DNA from: Brugia malayi
Taxonomy: Eukaryota; Nematoda; Chromadorea; Rhabditida; Onchocercidae
Assembly: GCF_000002995.4 (NCBI RefSeq)
Contig: NW_025062475.1
Location: 10,730,187-10,794,186 of the forward strand
Reading direction: 5' to 3'
DNA: 64,000 bases
Positions 1 through 13,300 of this stretch are shown piece after piece (the first letter of the stretch is position 1; each line of letters starts with the position of its first letter). The notes beneath the pieces are model-generated. The model was given only the letters and a program-made list of their open reading frames with translations. It ran no database searches and had not been told where the DNA came from. The position numbers and the translations under genes were made by a program.

Positions 1-171
1 CGATAAATGCTAATATAAGTAGAAGTGTCATATATTATGAAAATTTACAAATTTCAATGAAAACAATTAATACAATTTCACTATCAATTCTATGCACATA
101 ATAATAATCATAGCATTTTTAAAAATATTTCATTGAAAGCTTGAAGTGAAGAGAAAATAAAATAATTGTAG

Positions 172-1493
172 TTACAAATGGTCGAAAGCTGGTAAGCCTA
201 CTGATTCAGGCCTGAAATCTTCTAAGCTTTTTAGCACTTCCACAATTTGCTCCTTCCCTTCATCAGGTACTTTTACGTACCTCAAATCGGGCACCATGAC
301 AACATTCATTCCAGCACGAATAGCAGCCAAAACACCATTTGGAGCATCCTCGAAAACCAAAACATTACTGGGTCCAACTGGTGGATTCCGGAATCTTTGC
401 ATTGTTACAAGATATGCTTCTGGTGATGGTTTACCTTCTTTTATTTCTGGATCGCTACTGCATTTCACCTAGAATTTGAATGACTGATTGATACTTATTA
501 GCATGGAACATGGAATACAAACTTGAGTTTAATGTTTTTGGAAAATTTTTCTGAAAATTCATTACAGCACGGGAGATAATTCTTTGTTCCCTCCCGTGTA
601 TACCGATATTATATCTAAATTAAATTATTTTGCAAGTGCGAAAATAAAAATTTTTCAAAACATGAAAGAAGTATCAGTTATCGATATTACTTCCTTCAAG
701 TAAAAACGAAAAAAAAAGGTTATTTCGTAATAGGACAAAAACTAATGAAGTCAGACTAGCGATTTTTATTCGGAAAGTCACTGAAAGAAAATTATTTTTG
801 TAATACATTGCATTTGAAATTAGTGAGAAATTAAACAGGTGTAAAAAATTTTTCCAAAATTTGCTAAAGTACATTCGAGAAATTAATAGTACACCTGCAG
901 AGGTATTAAATCGATAAGATCTTTATGATTCATTGTTTTAAATTTGAATGAATAACTACTGGATCCAGAACATATTGCCATCGGTATATTATGTTTATGA
1001 AAATGTCGAACCAATCGTAACGCTCCAGGCATCTTTTGACAATATGGTAACTTTTTGAGAAGTATTGGATTGTACAAATTATCGTATTCCTTAACACTCA
1101 CTTTGTCTGTTAAGCCAACCTTCAAAATTCAAAATAAGAAAAAGGTTGAATAGTTACACAGTAATAAAAATTATTGTTTTTATGTATGACAACGCTGAAG
1201 GATAAAATTTCTAAAGTAAAAAATTTTCAAAAATCCTAAATTTGTTTAAAAATAAAATGCAATTATAATTTATTGAAATGAAAGGGTAAAGAACGAACCT
1301 TATCGAGTAACATTTTGATGGAAGGTTCATGTTTCATACCCATTGTAAATGACTTCAAATCCAGTGTAAATTTTTTTCCGTAATGCTTCATAGCAAATGT
1401 ATGAGTTTCTGTATAAGTTGGCTCCGTATCAATCAATAAACCATCCAAATCAAATATTACATGAGTAATTTCTAAGGCTTTATTTCCTGGCAT
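172..1493 (-). CDS. HAD-family phosphatase, pseudouridine-5'-phosphatase-like (PUDP/HDHD1)
   Basis: Three exons join in phase 0: 1493-1299, 1119-895 and 468-172, giving 238 residues, close to the ~230 of PUDP. PUDP removes phosphate from pseudouridine 5'-phosphate in the cytosol. All four HAD motifs are visible: FDLDGLLIDTE near residues 14-24 (nucleophile and acid/base Asp), ICSGSS near 114-119, the EGKPSPE Lys near 151, and VFEDAPNG near 178-185. The C-terminal half, including AGMNVVMVPD and the closing LEDFRPE-GLP stretch, is what I know from PUDP. Donors and acceptors are all GT-AG, with acceptors ending ttgaag and ttctag. The family is clear; the exact substrate is inferred, since nematodes can carry several related HAD phosphatases. 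Confidence 0.9.
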
Positions 1494-3700
1494 ATTTTTA
1501 GTTCTTAAATTTTTGCATATGCGTATTCACTATGATATATTCATACCACATATACAATATATAAAAATGCCTGAAAATTTAAAAAATTTTAGAACAATCC
1601 TTTCCCAACTAATTTGTTTCATTAAAGAAATATTCAAACAAGAATACAATAACACATTTTGAAACTATGAAAATAATAAAAACAAACTATCAATGTGATC
1701 AAATAATTCATCCATTTTAATTTCAAAGAATGAAATAAATCATTCAAATATTTCATTAGTCGAAGGTTGTCTTGCCAATTTTCTCATTAGGAAATATTCT
1801 TAAGAATGGAATGAATGAATGAATAAAAATAAAAGGAACATCTGTCACATAGTGTCACATAAGGTAATAAAGGAGCTTTTCTGTCATATGTTTGAAGTCA
1901 GAACTACCATGTATTAAATGATCTAACAATATTATTTCATTGACTCCTTATCAGTCATTATCTTTCTTGAAATGAGCAACTTCTTACTACTTATACTTCT
2001 CAGTAACAATTTCTATAAAAATATCCTATTTCTCCACAATCTGACTTAAGAAACTCATGAATATATTTTTTTGTATGATTGACATTGTTACTGAGATGTG
2101 TAAAACTTAATCTCTAATAAATAATAAATACTAATAAGTGATATTGATGATAATGCTCCAACATTTTACTCTTAGAACAATAACAACAAAAAATGTAGCA
2201 GCAATTAACCTGCAGCATTTTAAGTGCTAAGATAAAATACTTTCGACTATAAGATTTTCTACATAGCTTTTCTAACTTATTCGAAATGAAGACTGATAAT
2301 CGCGTAAACAATTATCAACAATCAAAACTTCTATTATAAATGTATTCTTTCAGTTTGTTCTTTAGTTTATTATTGTTTATCTATTCCACCATAAAAAATT
2401 CACTAAAAACTCACTAATATCAATAACTGGTTGATTAGAATTACCACGAATTTAATAATGTTTAATCATTAGCGTCAAATTTAAGAAGACATCTATATTT
2501 TAGTTTCATTTTAAGAACATAAAGAAATGGAAAAGAATGGTAAAAAATACTATCTGAGATGAAATTTCTGATGAGTTTAAATAAATAAATAAATAATTTA
2601 AGGTATTCCTGTATACAGCAACTTGTTTAGAGTGAAAAAGGTTGTAAAACCAATCAAGACCAGTGACATTTTTGCGCGGAAACTTTTTAGGTGATCATAG
2701 ATTAGATAATTACGTCAATTTGTAGTGTATCAACTTGATGGTGTAGTAGCAGGAAGAGATGAAATCCAGAAAGAATAAAAGTTTTGTCTGAAGACAACCG
2801 ACTGATGCACAAAAAATTCTTAACCTCATGCGAAAGGGCAAAAACCTGATGTTTTCAAATGATGAGATTTAAGATCAAAATTTTAGAATTTAGAGATATG
2901 ACTAAGAAGCTAAAACTTGACAGAGAGACAGCTGTAACATCAGGCACTTGATTAACAATTGTGTGTAAGAGTTGATCTTTCTTTTAGTGGAGAGAACTTC
3001 CGGCAATTGATCTATAATCGATATGTTGTTGAAGTGAAGTCAAAGATCGGTGCTAGCTGTTGATCAGAATGATGTCAAAGTTGGAATTTGATCCGTGAAA
3101 AAAATTCTTTACTGATGTGTATTTTTTGAACGAAATGATAGATACATGTGAAAATAAGTGCATGTAAAAACAGCTGAATGTTCCTGGCGAAGAATAAATG
3201 AAAATTCAAATACACAAAAAATATCCCAGAACTATTTTAACTCAAATGAAAGAAATAATGATGATATTAACAATTTTCAAAAAGATATTCTCTGACAGAA
3301 TATCCAATTTTGTAATAGTATATGAAAAGGGTACGTAAAAGATGTATGAGCTGACCTTTATAATTATGATTAAATGGAAAGAAAGAATAACAGCATATTC
3401 CATTGCACTCAAATTGATTACTATTTCTGTTTAGCTAGCTCTTTTAATTAGAAAGATCCATCAGCGACATCTTTAATACGTCAATTAATTATTACATGTT
3501 TAAAATGAACCAATACCAACTAAATTACTACTTATCATATCCAGGGGAAGACATAACTAATCCTCAAAAATCATCAAAACAACAAAAACATCTGCTCGCC
3601 TGATTACATCCAAAGTGCCGCCTCTTTTAACGAATATAATTGAAAAAGCAAAAAGCAGTTAGTTTATTTTTCTATTATTCTTTTCTCCCTCTCTCCATAT

Positions 3701-4250
3701 TTTTCACTATGCCCTTTCAAATCAATACTTACACTTTCATTTCTTTTACCTTGAATTGATGTTCATTTTTCCTATACCATACATCATTTACTCATCTAAA
3801 TAATCCACCTTTTTCATCTATTTGTTAGTTTTACATTAGCAGTGAGATAATTCAGTTAAAACTTTTATATATACTTATGTACATCTTTTATTTACTTATG
3901 TGCATCATTTATTTACTTATGTGCATCCAAGTTATATATACTAATCAATTGATTGACTGACATAATTATCTCAAACGGTAACTTTTTGAGCTCTGCTTCG
4001 AAAGATTTATGATGTCTAGTGGTTTCAAATGAATAATGGAAAGTACAACAGAAAGCTCTCATATTTTATGGATCAGTATTTGTTATTAGTTAAAACTTAC
4101 CAAATGTTATTTTTTTGTACTTTCTTCACAATAGCCTTCTCAGTCAACACTTACATTTCCGTTTTTTTCTTTTTTTGTCTCCAGCTGATGATCTTTTCTA
4201 TGGTATACATCATTATCTGCATGTTCCATCATGTTCATCTATTTGCAACT
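3701..4250. repeat. Diverged direct duplication (3701-3831 / 4121-4250)
   Basis: Two pyrimidine-rich segments about 420 bp apart read in parallel: TTCACtATgCC against TTCACaATaGCC, then cAAtACTTACAyTTyC, a T-rich stretch, TTTTyCTAT followed by ATACATCATT, and finally TTCATCTATTTG. The order of shared words and their spacing match with small indels, so they look like an old local duplication rather than chance pyrimidine tracts. Confidence 0.5.
3873..3928. repeat. 21-bp tandem repeat, 2.7 copies
   Basis: Copies start at 3873, 3894 and 3915. Each begins ACTTATGTrCATC and the first two end in TTTATTT. Copies differ by two or three bases. The repeat lies between the two diverged duplicated segments. 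Confidence 0.8.
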
Positions 4251-5202
4251 ATCTCCTCTCTGTAACAAAACACAATATATCAATTATTTCAGCAAGCTAA
4301 AATTCTTAAAATCAAAAATTAGAAAAAAATAATAAAAAGGCCACAAAATCAAGATGAAATCATAATTATTAAAAACAAGAAAACCATTAAAATCATTTAC
4401 ATTGAAGTCTATGGCCTTGTTACATCCCTTGCTGTTGCTGCCATCTTGATCAAATAAATACGGCTAATAATCGGTTAAATTAACCTTAATAATTTCCAAC
4501 TTATATCATTATAGCTTTATTTACACCCAATTTCATGATTAGAATTCATGGAAATTTATAACAAAATATTTTTTAAAACAAGACAAATATTGTTCCTAAA
4601 GTTTCTAATCTTGTTAGTTATACTGACTTTGTTATTTATACAGACTTCAAACAATTTAAGAATAAGACACTATTAACAGTTATCATCCTTTTCAGCATCA
4701 CAAAAAATTTCTATTCAAAGTAAAAGAAGCGAAAGCAATTCATTTCTTCCCCGTTAAATTCCAATGCTTTATTTACTAAATAGTCTAAAAATTTCATGTA
4801 TTTATGTGGTGTCAAAGCTCAACTAAACAACAATGTTGTCATATTAAAATGTTATGCAGTGAAGAAATTTTGTTCAGTGTAACAGTCACAGTGTATCAGT
4901 GTAATTACAACTTTAACACCATATTTACAAATGCATTATTTTAAGTTTCAGTGACAAAATGATGAACTCATTGCTTGCAACACAAAAATAAATAAAGAGA
5001 ATCAATCAAAAGAAGAAAGAAAATTCCCCATCTCTTTGTAATCAAAGAGAAACCAGTTTACTCAAAGGGCGCCCTAAATATACCTTTTCTATATAATTCT
5101 CCAAAAATAACTGTAAGATTTATTGGACAAAATTTATTAAAATTTGTTCGCCAAAAAAGAAAAGAAAAGGTTCTTCGGTATCCTTCAACAAAAAGCATAT
5201 CA

Positions 5203-8200
5203 TTATGAAGCCAAATCGCTATTTATGTCATTTCGTTCAACTACATTTTCTATAACTTTCTGCTTCCTCTCAATATTTGCTAAATTAACGTCGCTTTCTT
5301 CGCTTTCCTCTTCAATCAATGAGGGTGGCAAAAAATCACGATCTGGCCATAGCTCTTCAAAAATTTTCCTTACCTGAAAAAGACAAATCATTAATAATGT
5401 TAGCGCTGAAAATGAATTTTCAACAATTTATACGAAAATATAAATATCAAGTAGATACACTTAAAAATGAACATATGAAATATTTTTTTAATCTGAAAAA
5501 AAAGAAAAAAAAATCACCAGAAAGGATATAAAATACAATTGGTATTGATAAACAAAGAAGAAAATTACCTCGCAAATGATTTGGGCATAATTTAAATGTT
5601 CGTCAATACTTGGAACAATTCGCATATTTATTGGCAAGGTATGGGAAACTATGGATGGTAAAACTAAATCAAAGTAAAGAGACCACAAGATTCGAGGTTT
5701 CATTTCTTCTGTAAAAGTTGTTTTATCAATGTTTCAGTGTTCTTGATATCTAATTAGAAATAGGCAATTTCTTCAAATCTACAAATAAGTATTTTTTTAA
5801 CATAATTATTTTAATTCAGTCTGTTATCATTAAATAGCAATACAAGAGATTATTTGAGCTTAATTCTAAACATAAAAGGTGCTTCGAAACTTTCCATTAC
5901 AGTGCAGTTATCTGCTACTAACATTAGTAAATTTAATGGTTCATTAGATTTAAATAGACTGGACAAATCACAAATTCACGAAAAAATGGAAGGAAAAATT
6001 AATGCAAATAAGAAAATTACAGTTACCATTCGTCGTCATATTGAAAAATACATCAATTATAGGATTTAAAATAATGCTCGCAGCGCTATCACTTCGTGCT
6101 GTTATATGAGTTACATCTAAAAGAGTTTTTGTGTCTTTTAATTATGTAAACTTGAATCGTACTCGAATTTTCACTAAACAGAACAGTGAAGTTTTAGGTT
6201 AATGAAAATACAGCTTCCGTTATGCAACATTAGCACTCCAAATTTTGTTATCAAAGACAAACGGATAGTTACAAAAAAAAGTGATAAAATTACTTAACCT
6301 TCTATGAGATAATCAAATTACTGTGCTTAACATCAAATATTCTTTGGTAGTTGAGATAACAAAATAAGCCAGTGTTATATTAGATGATTAATTAAAAAGG
6401 ATTCAGAAATCGGTAAAATTGCCATAACTGCACGAAAAAAGACTATGATTACACAAGTGGTAAATGTTTGTCACTTATAGGATCAAATTTTTTACAGTTA
6501 AAAATGACTCTAATACTAACATTTTCCTTTTGGTGCAACACATCCTTCATATCCGGTTTCCAGTAAATAAGCAAATATATTACTTCCTAAATTGGAGAGA
6601 TTTAATACACTGATCTGAAAAGAATGACGTGATAATAGTGGAAATCAAACAAATATAAGGTTTGGTCGTAATATTAGCACCGCCAAGTGTATCTTGCTAA
6701 CTGACTAACTTGAAAAAAGGAAATGATTCCTCAAAAAATGATGAATTACATGTTCTTTTTCGAGGTCTGGTAGAATAGAACGGTCTGTTATCAAAATGAC
6801 TCGATTCAGCTGCGTTCGCAACGAGGTGCTTATGTACTGCTGAGGTACGTATGCTTCATTTGCTATTACGTGATTACATTTTATGCGTTGACCTTGTGTT
6901 ATTACCGCTACTATCCTAAAAGTTATTCGTATTACAATCTTAAAACCAATAAATTTTCATTAATTTTTTTTTAAAATCTAAAAGTATTAAAATTCTTTAA
7001 AAAGATCAAAATGTTATTGAAAATATTACTTTTTTTAAAAAAAAATAAATGAAAACTTTTCTTTGAAAAAAAAAAAAAACCTTCCATTAGCGACGATAAA
7101 GCCATCAACCGAACGATTCAGACAATAAATTCCACCAAAAACAGCGCACAGTCGGGCAAAACACTGGGGTAATTCTCCACTACCATATAGTGTCCACAAA
7201 AATGGCGAATCACCAAAGCGTCCAACAGATTCCATAAACTGCCATATTGCTTCCAGGCCTTATATTTTTTGATAATTTACGACCAATTACAAGTGGTCAT
7301 ATTTGGGCGAGTTTAGTAATTTTAGTAATTTTGCCATATGATGTGCACGGAAACGAACAACACAAAAAGCAAAAAAGATTTTTGATTCAAAACATAAAAT
7401 GTTTTTAGCGATTTAAAAATCAATCTCATTCAAAAAGCAAGTTGGCAAAATTTGCATAGGAATTGTTTTCAACACAAAACTTGCAAACATAGACAACTTA
7501 TCTCTTTAGTTTTAGATGATGGATGAAGGATTGCTAGAGTGTCAGTAAGTATACTCTTCGCTTGACCTACGATACCAATAGATTCCACGAAAGTATCAAA
7601 CGGTTTTTCAGCATATTCTTGAAAAAAATGCAACTTCATTAATACATAACATTTAAAATATCACAATGTTTGACATTGCACTGAAATATTAATTCTTAAA
7701 AATAACATCAAGGCAGTGATGCTTTGTTTTCTTCAACACTTAATTTCCCCTGAGAGTACTCGAGATTAGTTACCTTTCCAACTGTCATTTTCATTAGGAT
7801 TTCTCCTCCATTCAATGCATTTCTGGAGAAATCTCATCACTCGTCGTTTATCTTGCACTCTGAACATAAACCCAATATCTTTTTTCTTTTTTAAATGGGT
7901 AATCTCTTTTTCAAGAAAAAAAATCCAGTGATAATACAGTGAATTTCGATGTGATTTTGAGTAAGAAAGATATAACTGACCAGTTTATTTCTTCGTAACA
8001 GTAACCGTAACGCAATATAGAATCACTATTATTATAAAAGCAGATTCCTACATTTCATGGAAACCCGACAAGTGAAAATGATGTCAAGATTTGAAAATTA
8101 TTTTCGAAGCAGAGCAGATCCAAATAACCTAATTAAGAAATCTAGAAAATAAATAATACGAAACCAACGAAATAGCATCACTTCGGAATATTTCGCCTCG

Positions 8201-9240
8201 TGAACACGGAACAACTTCAAGTCGATTTGAGCCTTTATTTGATATATGGCTCAAAAGTCGATCAACACACTTGAATTCGCAATATTTGGCAACACCAGAA
8301 TCACACAGCAATTTTACCATATCACCTCTACTTAATAATACCTGAAATATGACGTGCCGTCAAACAGCTAAACAATTGTTCGGTTTTTTCTTTTAATTTA
8401 GAGACAAATAAATAGCGATAATTAGATTCAGAAGTTTCTGATCTCATCAGTCAGTAACAGTTAACGTGAAAAGCAATCAAACAGATATAATTTAAACATG
8501 GCATTCGATCAAGGTCACTAATCAAAAAAAAAAAATTTCTATTCATATGAGAAAAAACACTCTCTTATGACCAAAAAATCAAAAAGTTAACAATCTAATG
8601 ATGAAAAACCTTAGGTAAAAGATCCAAACTAAATTTTCGCCATTGAGGATTGATATCCTGCACATGTGAAGCTATTCCAGCAGCATCCAATCCCTCAACA
8701 TTTGAAATATTGCTGGAACTCAAAAACATACATATATATATATATATAACTGCATTCCAAACTAAACACAACACAATGTATTTCCCATCTTCAAGTAACA
8801 ACAAACAGAACCAAAAAAGAAATCATTGTGGAAGACTAACTCGTGGAAAAAATGTTGATGGACATTCTTAACAAAAGAACGATATGTAACTGGTAAAAAT
8901 TCTTCACCATCACGCAGAAAAGATTCAGAATTAATTTCAGCTTCATTATTATTCTTGTTATCTCTCGTTATCCAATTCTGGATTGTTCGTAAATTGAATG
9001 AGGACCACAAATCACCGTAATAATCGTTCCTTACATAAAAACAATTCTATGTCATTTTTTGTTCGGAAACTTTCCATCGTAACAAATACGAAAAAATGGA
9101 ACCATAACCAGCTTTTACACTTACCTATCCAACTGCAATACACTAAGACCAGAACGGGCGCAAGCCGCCGCAATCATACATTCCGGAAGTCCAGTGCCCA
9201 AAATAATCACATCAAAATCCTCAGGTAACTTATCATCCAT
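5203..9240 (-). CDS. Rab escort protein (REP / CHM, RabGGTase component A)
   Basis: Twelve exons join in phase: 9240-9125, 9029-8841, 8712-8610, 8341-8169, 7859-7774, 7617-7498, 7258-7081, 6915-6750, 6614-6521, 6116-6027, 5708-5569, 5373-5203. The protein has 541 residues. REP binds new Rab GTPases, presents them to Rab geranylgeranyltransferase and delivers them to membranes. The N-terminus has the FAD-like fold signature [11 protein letters not shown] (10-20), with [13 protein letters not shown] just after. The central [33 protein letters not shown] block (275-310) is the best conserved part of the GDI/REP superfamily. PCSRGEIF and the [11 protein letters not shown] block near the C-terminus, plus the acidic tail, fit REP. 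Length (GDI is ~450) and the GTGLPEC start favour REP over GDI. The acceptor of exon 3 could also lie 6 nt upstream, which keeps frame and adds two Ser. Confidence 0.93.
8732..8748. repeat. (AT)n microsatellite in REP intron 2
   Basis: A short run of alternating A and T just upstream of the third REP exon's acceptor. Confidence 0.8.
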
Positions 9241-10316
9241 TAGTATCCCAGTTACCTTAAACTGCGTATACATTTACTAAAAACAATTAATCAAAAAAAA
9301 AAACTAATTTTAACCAGAAAAATTTAGGAAAATTAATAAAATAATTAACCAATAAAAGAATGAAATGAAATCGACTAGAACTGTTTACCGAGCGCAGTTG
9401 TCATAAACTGGACAGTCTGGCATGCATCGATGTCCAAATGTAGAAATCTTCAATCCCCCCTCCCCCCACTCCTACTCCGTCCCCCTAACTTCCAAAATTA
9501 TCCCAAGTGTCGTCCCACTCGCGAACGTGATGCTCAAGGTCAAAGCTGCTAATATCCGTTAATTTATAAAGTTGCGTTGTTTCATCCCCTGAGAGATGTC
9601 CATTTTCAAAGCATGATAGTGCCTTTTAAAGCGTGTAAAAATTCCACCAGTTATTCAGTCCATAGCAAATAGTACGGATATGTTTTATTTGCAATTAATG
9701 AGTAAAAAAATGTATATAGAGTTAGTTTTTTCACATTAGTTATAACAAAGCAATCTCTTTGCATAAGAAAAATCAGCAGCCAGGAGTGTCACAATTTGTA
9801 AAAATTCACAGTACTAGATCAAAAATTTGCGACGAATGAAAATGAACACAACAATTCAAACAAATAAAACAAAAAGAATGTATATGCGTCAAACATAACA
9901 ACTATCGTTCAGAAAAGCACATATCTCAACTTTACCGTTTAAAGCAATGATAGGTTCAGCAAAATACAATTTCAGTCAGCTATAAGATACGAAAGCGCAG
10001 TTTTGGATGGTCTCCTCCATACACATAGAAAAGATCATTTTTAAAAATATTTGAGCATCAGATCAATAAGAAAATATAATTTACTCAAACAGCAACCCGT
10101 TTCTCAACAATATACAAAAGTAAAACAAAATAATTCAAAACACAAGTGCTGAACATTAAAATCCGATTAAAAGTAAGCTAACAGGATTTGATCCAGTACA
10201 ACATACAACAAAAAGTTAAAAGAAACAGCATAAAGTTTGTTCCTGTTCAGAGGTGTGTTTCCCATTTTAAAATAAAACAAGATGAACGTTTCATCTTTTT
10301 CTGGATTTCTTTATGT
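9241..10316. other. REP upstream / USP30-like downstream flank
   Basis: No gene seen. The two flanking genes are on the same (-) strand, USP30-like upstream of REP, 1.08 kb apart. A possible trans-splice or 5'UTR acceptor (gcagtttaag) ends about 15 nt upstream of the REP ATG. A striking C-rich tract on the + strand (G-rich on the REP coding strand) lies at 9455-9485. Confidence 0.6.
9455..9485 (-). promoter_or_regulatory. G-rich tract, possible G-quadruplex, upstream of REP
   Basis: On the minus strand this reads as runs of G5, G2, G2, G6 and G6, with the last two separated by one base, about 215-245 bp upstream of the REP start codon. Such a G density is exceptional in this AT-rich window. 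The three long runs can be split to supply four G-triplets. A regulatory role is inference from position only. Confidence 0.45.
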
Positions 10317-13300
10317 TTAATTTAATGTAGCAAGAGCTCTGTCATAGAAGAGCATGTATGCTTCTGATGATACCACTTGTGCGAACGATACTGGCGTAAC
10401 CTGAATTTCAAATAAGGTTATTTCCTTTTGCTGTATAAAAATATTTTTTTTTATTAATTCTATATATATATATATATATATATATTTGGATATTTCATGT
10501 TCTTTCTACATTAAATTTACCTCTGTGTCACTGGTTTTATACCAAGTAGATCGATTTTGAACGCCAATTCCTCGACGATAGGTAATAAAATGACCTGACT
10601 GAGCTTGTCCAATATGTACAGAAACAGCACGCAACTGGTACTTGTATTTGAACATACTATCGTATTCACTGAGATTCGTCCCATTGCTGAAAAGTATAAT
10701 ATAAACTGACATAGGCTTAACGAAAAACTCAGCTAGAAATCATTGACTCACCTAACTAAAGACAGCTGTGTAGCCTGCTGCCATTGTTGTTCGACTTTTG
10801 GAATAGAAGATGACGCATTTAAAGCCGAACCTCCCAAAACTCGAAAACTGGAATTTGATAACGAGTCTTTCGTTTGCTTTGGATTGCTCTAAAATCAAAA
10901 CAGATCAGTTTCTTGTTAAAAAGGAAAAATGCAAACTTTGAAGTAATGAGGGTAAAATAGAGATGAAAAAGTGCAAAATTCGTATAACAAAAGAATCTGT
11001 TAAATTTCAAAAATGGAGTAAGAAAAATAATTTACAAATGTTGCGTTAAGCGCATCATAGTCCTTTGAAGAAGCTACGTACGGAAGTTGAATAAATTTAC
11101 TTATCTATTGAAATTATTAAAAATCAAACTTGTTCACTGAAGAAGCAATATTCTCGAACATCAATGAATTCAGGAAATAAAAAACGTTCAGTACGTTTGA
11201 AAATGTATCCATCAGGAGAAAATCCAACTCGCTCGATACGAAATATCAATAAAGACGGCAACTGTAAAATGAAGTATTAAATTACAGGAGAAAATCATCT
11301 TTTATTTAAAAACCTATAGCAAAAAAAAAAATGCAAAAATGACAAAATGATATAGGACAGAAAATTTGCAGCAAAAATGACAAAATGATATAGGACAGAA
11401 AATTTGCAGCAAAAATGACAAAATGATATAGGGCAGAAAATCTCGTACTGCCACATGCACTATCCAAGAAAAAAAATTCGGTATATTATTATGGTGGAGA
11501 ATTCATGAAATGTAGTAACCACAAAAAAATATGAAAATTACTTTACAAAATCCTTGTTTCCTCATTAGGCCACCAGATCGATCCTGCTTCCTTTCTAAAC
11601 ATCGATCACATGATGCTCCTTGGATGTATTCAGTGGCAAAATATCTTTCCAATAATCTCGAAAATGTTAGCAGCTGAAAAGATCATTTTTCTTCTCATTT
11701 AGCTAATTGAAAATCGGTTCCTTTCTTGATACTCAAGCTTATGAACTAAAAACGTACTTTTCCTGTTCTTCATACTTTATACTTTTCTGTAAATCACAAC
11801 GGTATATTTGTGTGAAATTCTTATCACTTCTTTCTAAAAGTCGTAATTGAACACCATTTTCTAAAGTTAAGTAACAATAAATATCATTAAACGCACGAAG
11901 CTCAATATAAGTCATATTGAGTATATGGTTTATAATAAACAAATTACTTACCGGTGTGGGTGATTTCGGAAGCGAAAGTGACAAAACACAAAATTTTTCT
12001 TCGCGGATTTTCTAAATCAGATGAACTGAGCTTCAGAGATTATATAATTTATCATTGTTAACAATATAACGATATAAGTAGAAAGAGTTGAAAACAAAAA
12101 GCTTCCGACATAAAACCGTATAGAAATCTTTTAACATACCTTATAAAGGCAATCCTCTTTACAGCAACGTAACTGAATAGCTAATAATCCCATGCATGGC
12201 GGTTTTAATAGCTTCTCGTCTGCCACAGTGCTCTGAAAGAACACGTCACTTACTGATTATCAGAAATGTGTATATAAAATAGGAATTCAATCACAGTTCG
12301 GAATCGGTAAGCACGAAAGAAAACTTTAACGTTAATGTTTATTTGTTCTTAAGATGACACCTTACCACTATACTCATGTAGTGGGGAAACAAAAACCAAA
12401 AACAAACCTTCACATGTTCAAATGATAGTGAATTAAGTGGCAAAGGATGAAAATCACTGGAGGAGTTCAAACTAGTATTGTTAAGATAATTACTATCATG
12501 AATTTTCTTGTCTTCCACATCACCGACATTGCGGCGGGTTATGTTGACGTTGCTTCTTAAGATCTCCTTATCAATGATCGGTGAATTCAACGACATTTTA
12601 TTTTCCTGCTCCTAAAACTTCACTTTCATGCCATGGTTTGAAGTCTTCCAGAATATATTCGACACTTAGGAAATGAAAAGTACCTTGTGAATACTAGGTA
12701 CCAGAAGCAGTTCTTTTTTCATCCAGTTATTGTTGAGGAAGAGAATAATTTAATTTAAGAAAATATTTATATAAATCCCATCAAGTATGATATGATTTCA
12801 AGAAATTATCGGCACTAAATACTAATAAGTGAAACTAACGATTTCGATAATTTTCTGCAACGGTGATGCACGACTATACCTCAGTTCTGCCAACTCCTCA
12901 TCCCACGTTGTAACGAATACATTAAATAATTCATATAAATCCTATAAAAATATGAAAAATTCAATTAGCAAATCCTGATGCATAAAATTATACATTCGTT
13001 CTTAAATGAAAGATTAGTAAATCACATCTGAACATTACAAAGATTCCTTGCTCATAAAAAAAAGTATAAAAACATATGCAAATAACGTGATATCACAAAA
13101 AAAGAGCTAGATATTCAAGAATACGAAAGACCTGTTCCGTATTTGGTGGTATGGACCACCTGTGTGCCAGTAAAGCATCAATTACATCCGAAGCGGAGCA
13201 TGTCGTCTTTGTGGCGTCATTTAACTCTGCAAATGAGGAATACTATGTCAGAGTTTCAGTTGATTACACAAGCATAATTTTAAATTTAAGGGTAAAGGTA

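Larger units (their letters stand above)
1494..5202. other. Intergenic region without a recognisable gene
   Basis: I find no supportable gene in these 3.7 kb; the short open frames on both strands are low-complexity and lack splice partners or family motifs. The region holds the upstream flank of the PUDP-like gene (right of 1493) and the downstream flank of the Rab escort gene (left of 5203). It also contains a three-copy 21-bp repeat (3873-3928) and a pair of diverged, similar segments (3701-3831 and 4121-4250), listed separately. Confidence 0.6.

Noticed and set aside
4029..4300. Frames of 78 and 61 codons on the + strand.
   Set aside because: They are low-complexity Phe/Ile-rich translations of T-rich DNA inside the duplicated segment.
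5203..9240. Rab GDP-dissociation inhibitor as an identity for the 12-exon gene.
   Set aside because: Length of 541, the GTGLPEC start and the C-terminal [11 protein letters not shown] region fit Rab escort protein, not the ~450-residue GDI.
11739..11951. Intron 8 of the USP30-like gene stays open in frame with exon 8 for ~70 codons and looks protein-like.
   Set aside because: The natural internal donor (GAAAA|gtacgt) leads to a stop in exon 9, and the exon 8-9 join without it matches the USP fold directly. Intron retention would truncate the enzyme.
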